7,087 nucleotides of DNA, taken from the NCBI GenBank assembly GCA_965651815.1, contig CBFGTJ010000166.1:1-7087 (forward strand), in the 5' to 3' direction. A model generated the notes under the pieces. The model worked only from the letters and a program-made list of their open reading frames with translations. It made no database searches and had not been told where the DNA came from. This document shows positions 6,168 to 7,087 of this stretch, piece after piece; the stretch's first letter is position 1, and each line of letters begins with the position of its first letter. The DNA comes from CBFGTJ01 sp965651815 (lineage in GTDB: Bacteria; Actinomycetota; Acidimicrobiia; Acidimicrobiales; Microtrichaceae). The translations under genes and the position numbers were made by a program.

Positions 6168-7087
6168 ATGGCCAGCCACGGCATCAAGGACCAGGTCGCG
6201 ATCATCGGCATGGGGTGCACCCCCTTCAAGGAGCACTGGGACCGCGGCACCGACGACCTGCTCGTCGACGCCGTCACCGAGACGCTCGAGTCGGCGGGCG
6301 TGGCCAAGGACGACGTGGACGCCTGGTGGCTCGGCACCGCCCAGTCGGGCATGTCCGGGGTGACCCTTGCGGCGCCGCTCAAGCTGGCGGGCAAGCCGGT
6401 CACCCGCGTCGAGAACTACTGCGCCACCGGCTCTGAGGCGCTGCGCCAGGCCTGCTACGCGGTCGCCTCCGGCGCCTACGACGTCGCCTGCGCGGTGGGC
6501 GTCGAGAAGGTGAAGGACTCGGGCTACCAGGGGCTCAACGCGTTCCCGATCCCGACCGACGGCACGCAGCGCACGCTCACCGCGGCGGCGATGTTCTCCC
6601 TCGTCGCCCCGGCCTACGCGGAGCGCTACGGGATCGACCCCGACGTGCTGCGCCGCACCCTCGCGCGCATCGCCTCGAAGAACCACGCGAACGGCGCGAA
6701 GAACCCGAGGGCGCAGTTCCGCCGCGAGATGTCGGTCGACGCCATCTGCAAGATGCCGGCCGTGGCGGGGATGCTGTCGGTGTTCGACTGCGCGGGCGTG
6801 GCCGACGGCGCGGCCGCCGCGGTGGTCGTGCGCGCCGAGGACGCCCACCGCTACACCGACCAGCCGCTCTACGTGAAGGCGCTGTCGTTCGTCGCGGGCA
6901 GCGGTTCCGGCCTGCTCGACCCGGGGTTCGACTACACCCACTTCGTCGAGTGCGAGGCCGCCGCCAAGGACGCGTACGCGCAGGCCGGCATCACCGACCC
7001 GCGCCGGGAGCTCGCCATGGCCGAGGTGCACGACTGCTTCACCCCCACCGAGCTGGTGCTGATGGAGGACCTCGGGTTCTCCGAGCG
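6168..7087 (+). CDS. Thiolase-family acetyl-CoA acetyltransferase, SCP-x type (3' end beyond window)
   Basis: 306 codons are visible of an expected 390 or so. Thiolases cleave or form beta-ketoacyl-CoA in the cytoplasm; the SCP-x branch often handles branched or steroid-type substrates. The N-terminal strand is QVAIIGMGCTPF (9-20). Cys85 in VENYCATGSEALRQA is the nucleophile that carries the acyl group. KNHANGAKNPRAQFR (171-185) and DCAGVADGAAA (207-217) are SCP-x-type signatures, and AEVHDCFTPTELVLMEDLGF (285-304) carries the HDCF motif. The last Cys/His motif lies past the window edge, so full catalytic competence cannot be judged. The ATG at 6168 follows GAGAGGGG (6152-6159) at 8 bases and lies one base after the stop of the OB-fold fusion gene, so the two are surely co-transcribed and probably form a complex. 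Family assignment is firm; substrate and direction are unknown. Confidence 0.92.
   Translation, partial: MASHGIKDQVAIIGMGCTPFKEHWDRGTDDLLVDAVTETLESAGVAKDDVDAWWLGTAQSGMSGVTLAAPLKLAGKPVTRVENYCATGSEALRQACYAVASGAYDVACAVGVEKVKDSGYQGLNAFPIPTDGTQRTLTAAAMFSLVAPAYAERYGIDPDVLRRTLARIASKNHANGAKNPRAQFRREMSVDAICKMPAVAGMLSVFDCAGVADGAAAAVVVRAEDAHRYTDQPLYVKALSFVAGSGSGLLDPGFDYTHFVECEAAAKDAYAQAGITDPRRELAMAEVHDCFTPTELVLMEDLGFSE

Noticed and set aside
4694..6403. A 569-residue minus-strand open frame opposite the OB-fold fusion and thiolase start
   Set aside because: It is low-complexity with His/Arg/Gly bias and no family pattern, and it spans two well-supported plus-strand genes and the intergenic leader.
6084..7031. 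A 315-residue minus-strand open frame opposite the thiolase
   Set aside because: The thiolase motifs on the plus strand are unmistakable; the reverse frame is compositionally a shadow.

Overview
The window comes from a very GC-rich bacterial chromosome. Codon third positions are almost all G or C, two genes start with TTG, and the gene families (an actinobacterial-style sulfatase-like membrane protein, a TetR regulator, and a thiolase next to an OB-fold/DUF35 protein) point to Actinomycetota. Acidimicrobiia or a Pseudonocardia-like lineage is plausible, but this is inference, not proof.

Layout. Bases 1-128 hold the 3' end of a plus-strand gene, possibly a HAD-type phosphatase. It converges on a minus-strand cluster, and a strong hairpin (154-203) with a duplicated half-arm lies between the two ends. 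The minus-strand cluster, read right to left, is a TetR-family regulator (4609-3719), a five-helix membrane protein with an extracytoplasmic alkaline-phosphatase/sulfatase-fold domain (3722-1542) that overlaps the regulator by 4 bases, and a class III (CaiB/BaiF) CoA-transferase (1464-223). From about 4610 to 4729 is a divergent intergenic region. It carries a palindrome (4624-4638) that covers the -35 box of a good plus-strand promoter and sits at the predicted start of the regulator transcript. To the right, on the plus strand, is a fused HMG-CoA-synthase-like/DUF35 OB-fold protein (4730-6166), followed one base later by a thiolase (6168 to beyond the window end).

How they may work together. 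The thiolase and the OB-fold fusion look like one unit of acyl-CoA metabolism. They resemble the thiolase/HMG-CoA synthase/DUF35 assemblies of archaea and the thiolase-fold/DUF35 partners of actinobacterial steroid side-chain breakdown. Here, however, the synthase-like half lacks its catalytic cysteine and the DUF35 half lacks its zinc-ribbon cysteines. The CoA-transferase could supply or recycle the CoA thioester. The TetR protein probably represses itself and the divergent CoA operon through the shared palindrome, with an acyl-CoA as a plausible but unproven inducer. The membrane phospho/sulfo-transferase-like protein sits in the regulator's operon with no obvious link to the CoA chemistry. 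All genes from 223 on look intact, apart from the thiolase being cut by the window edge.
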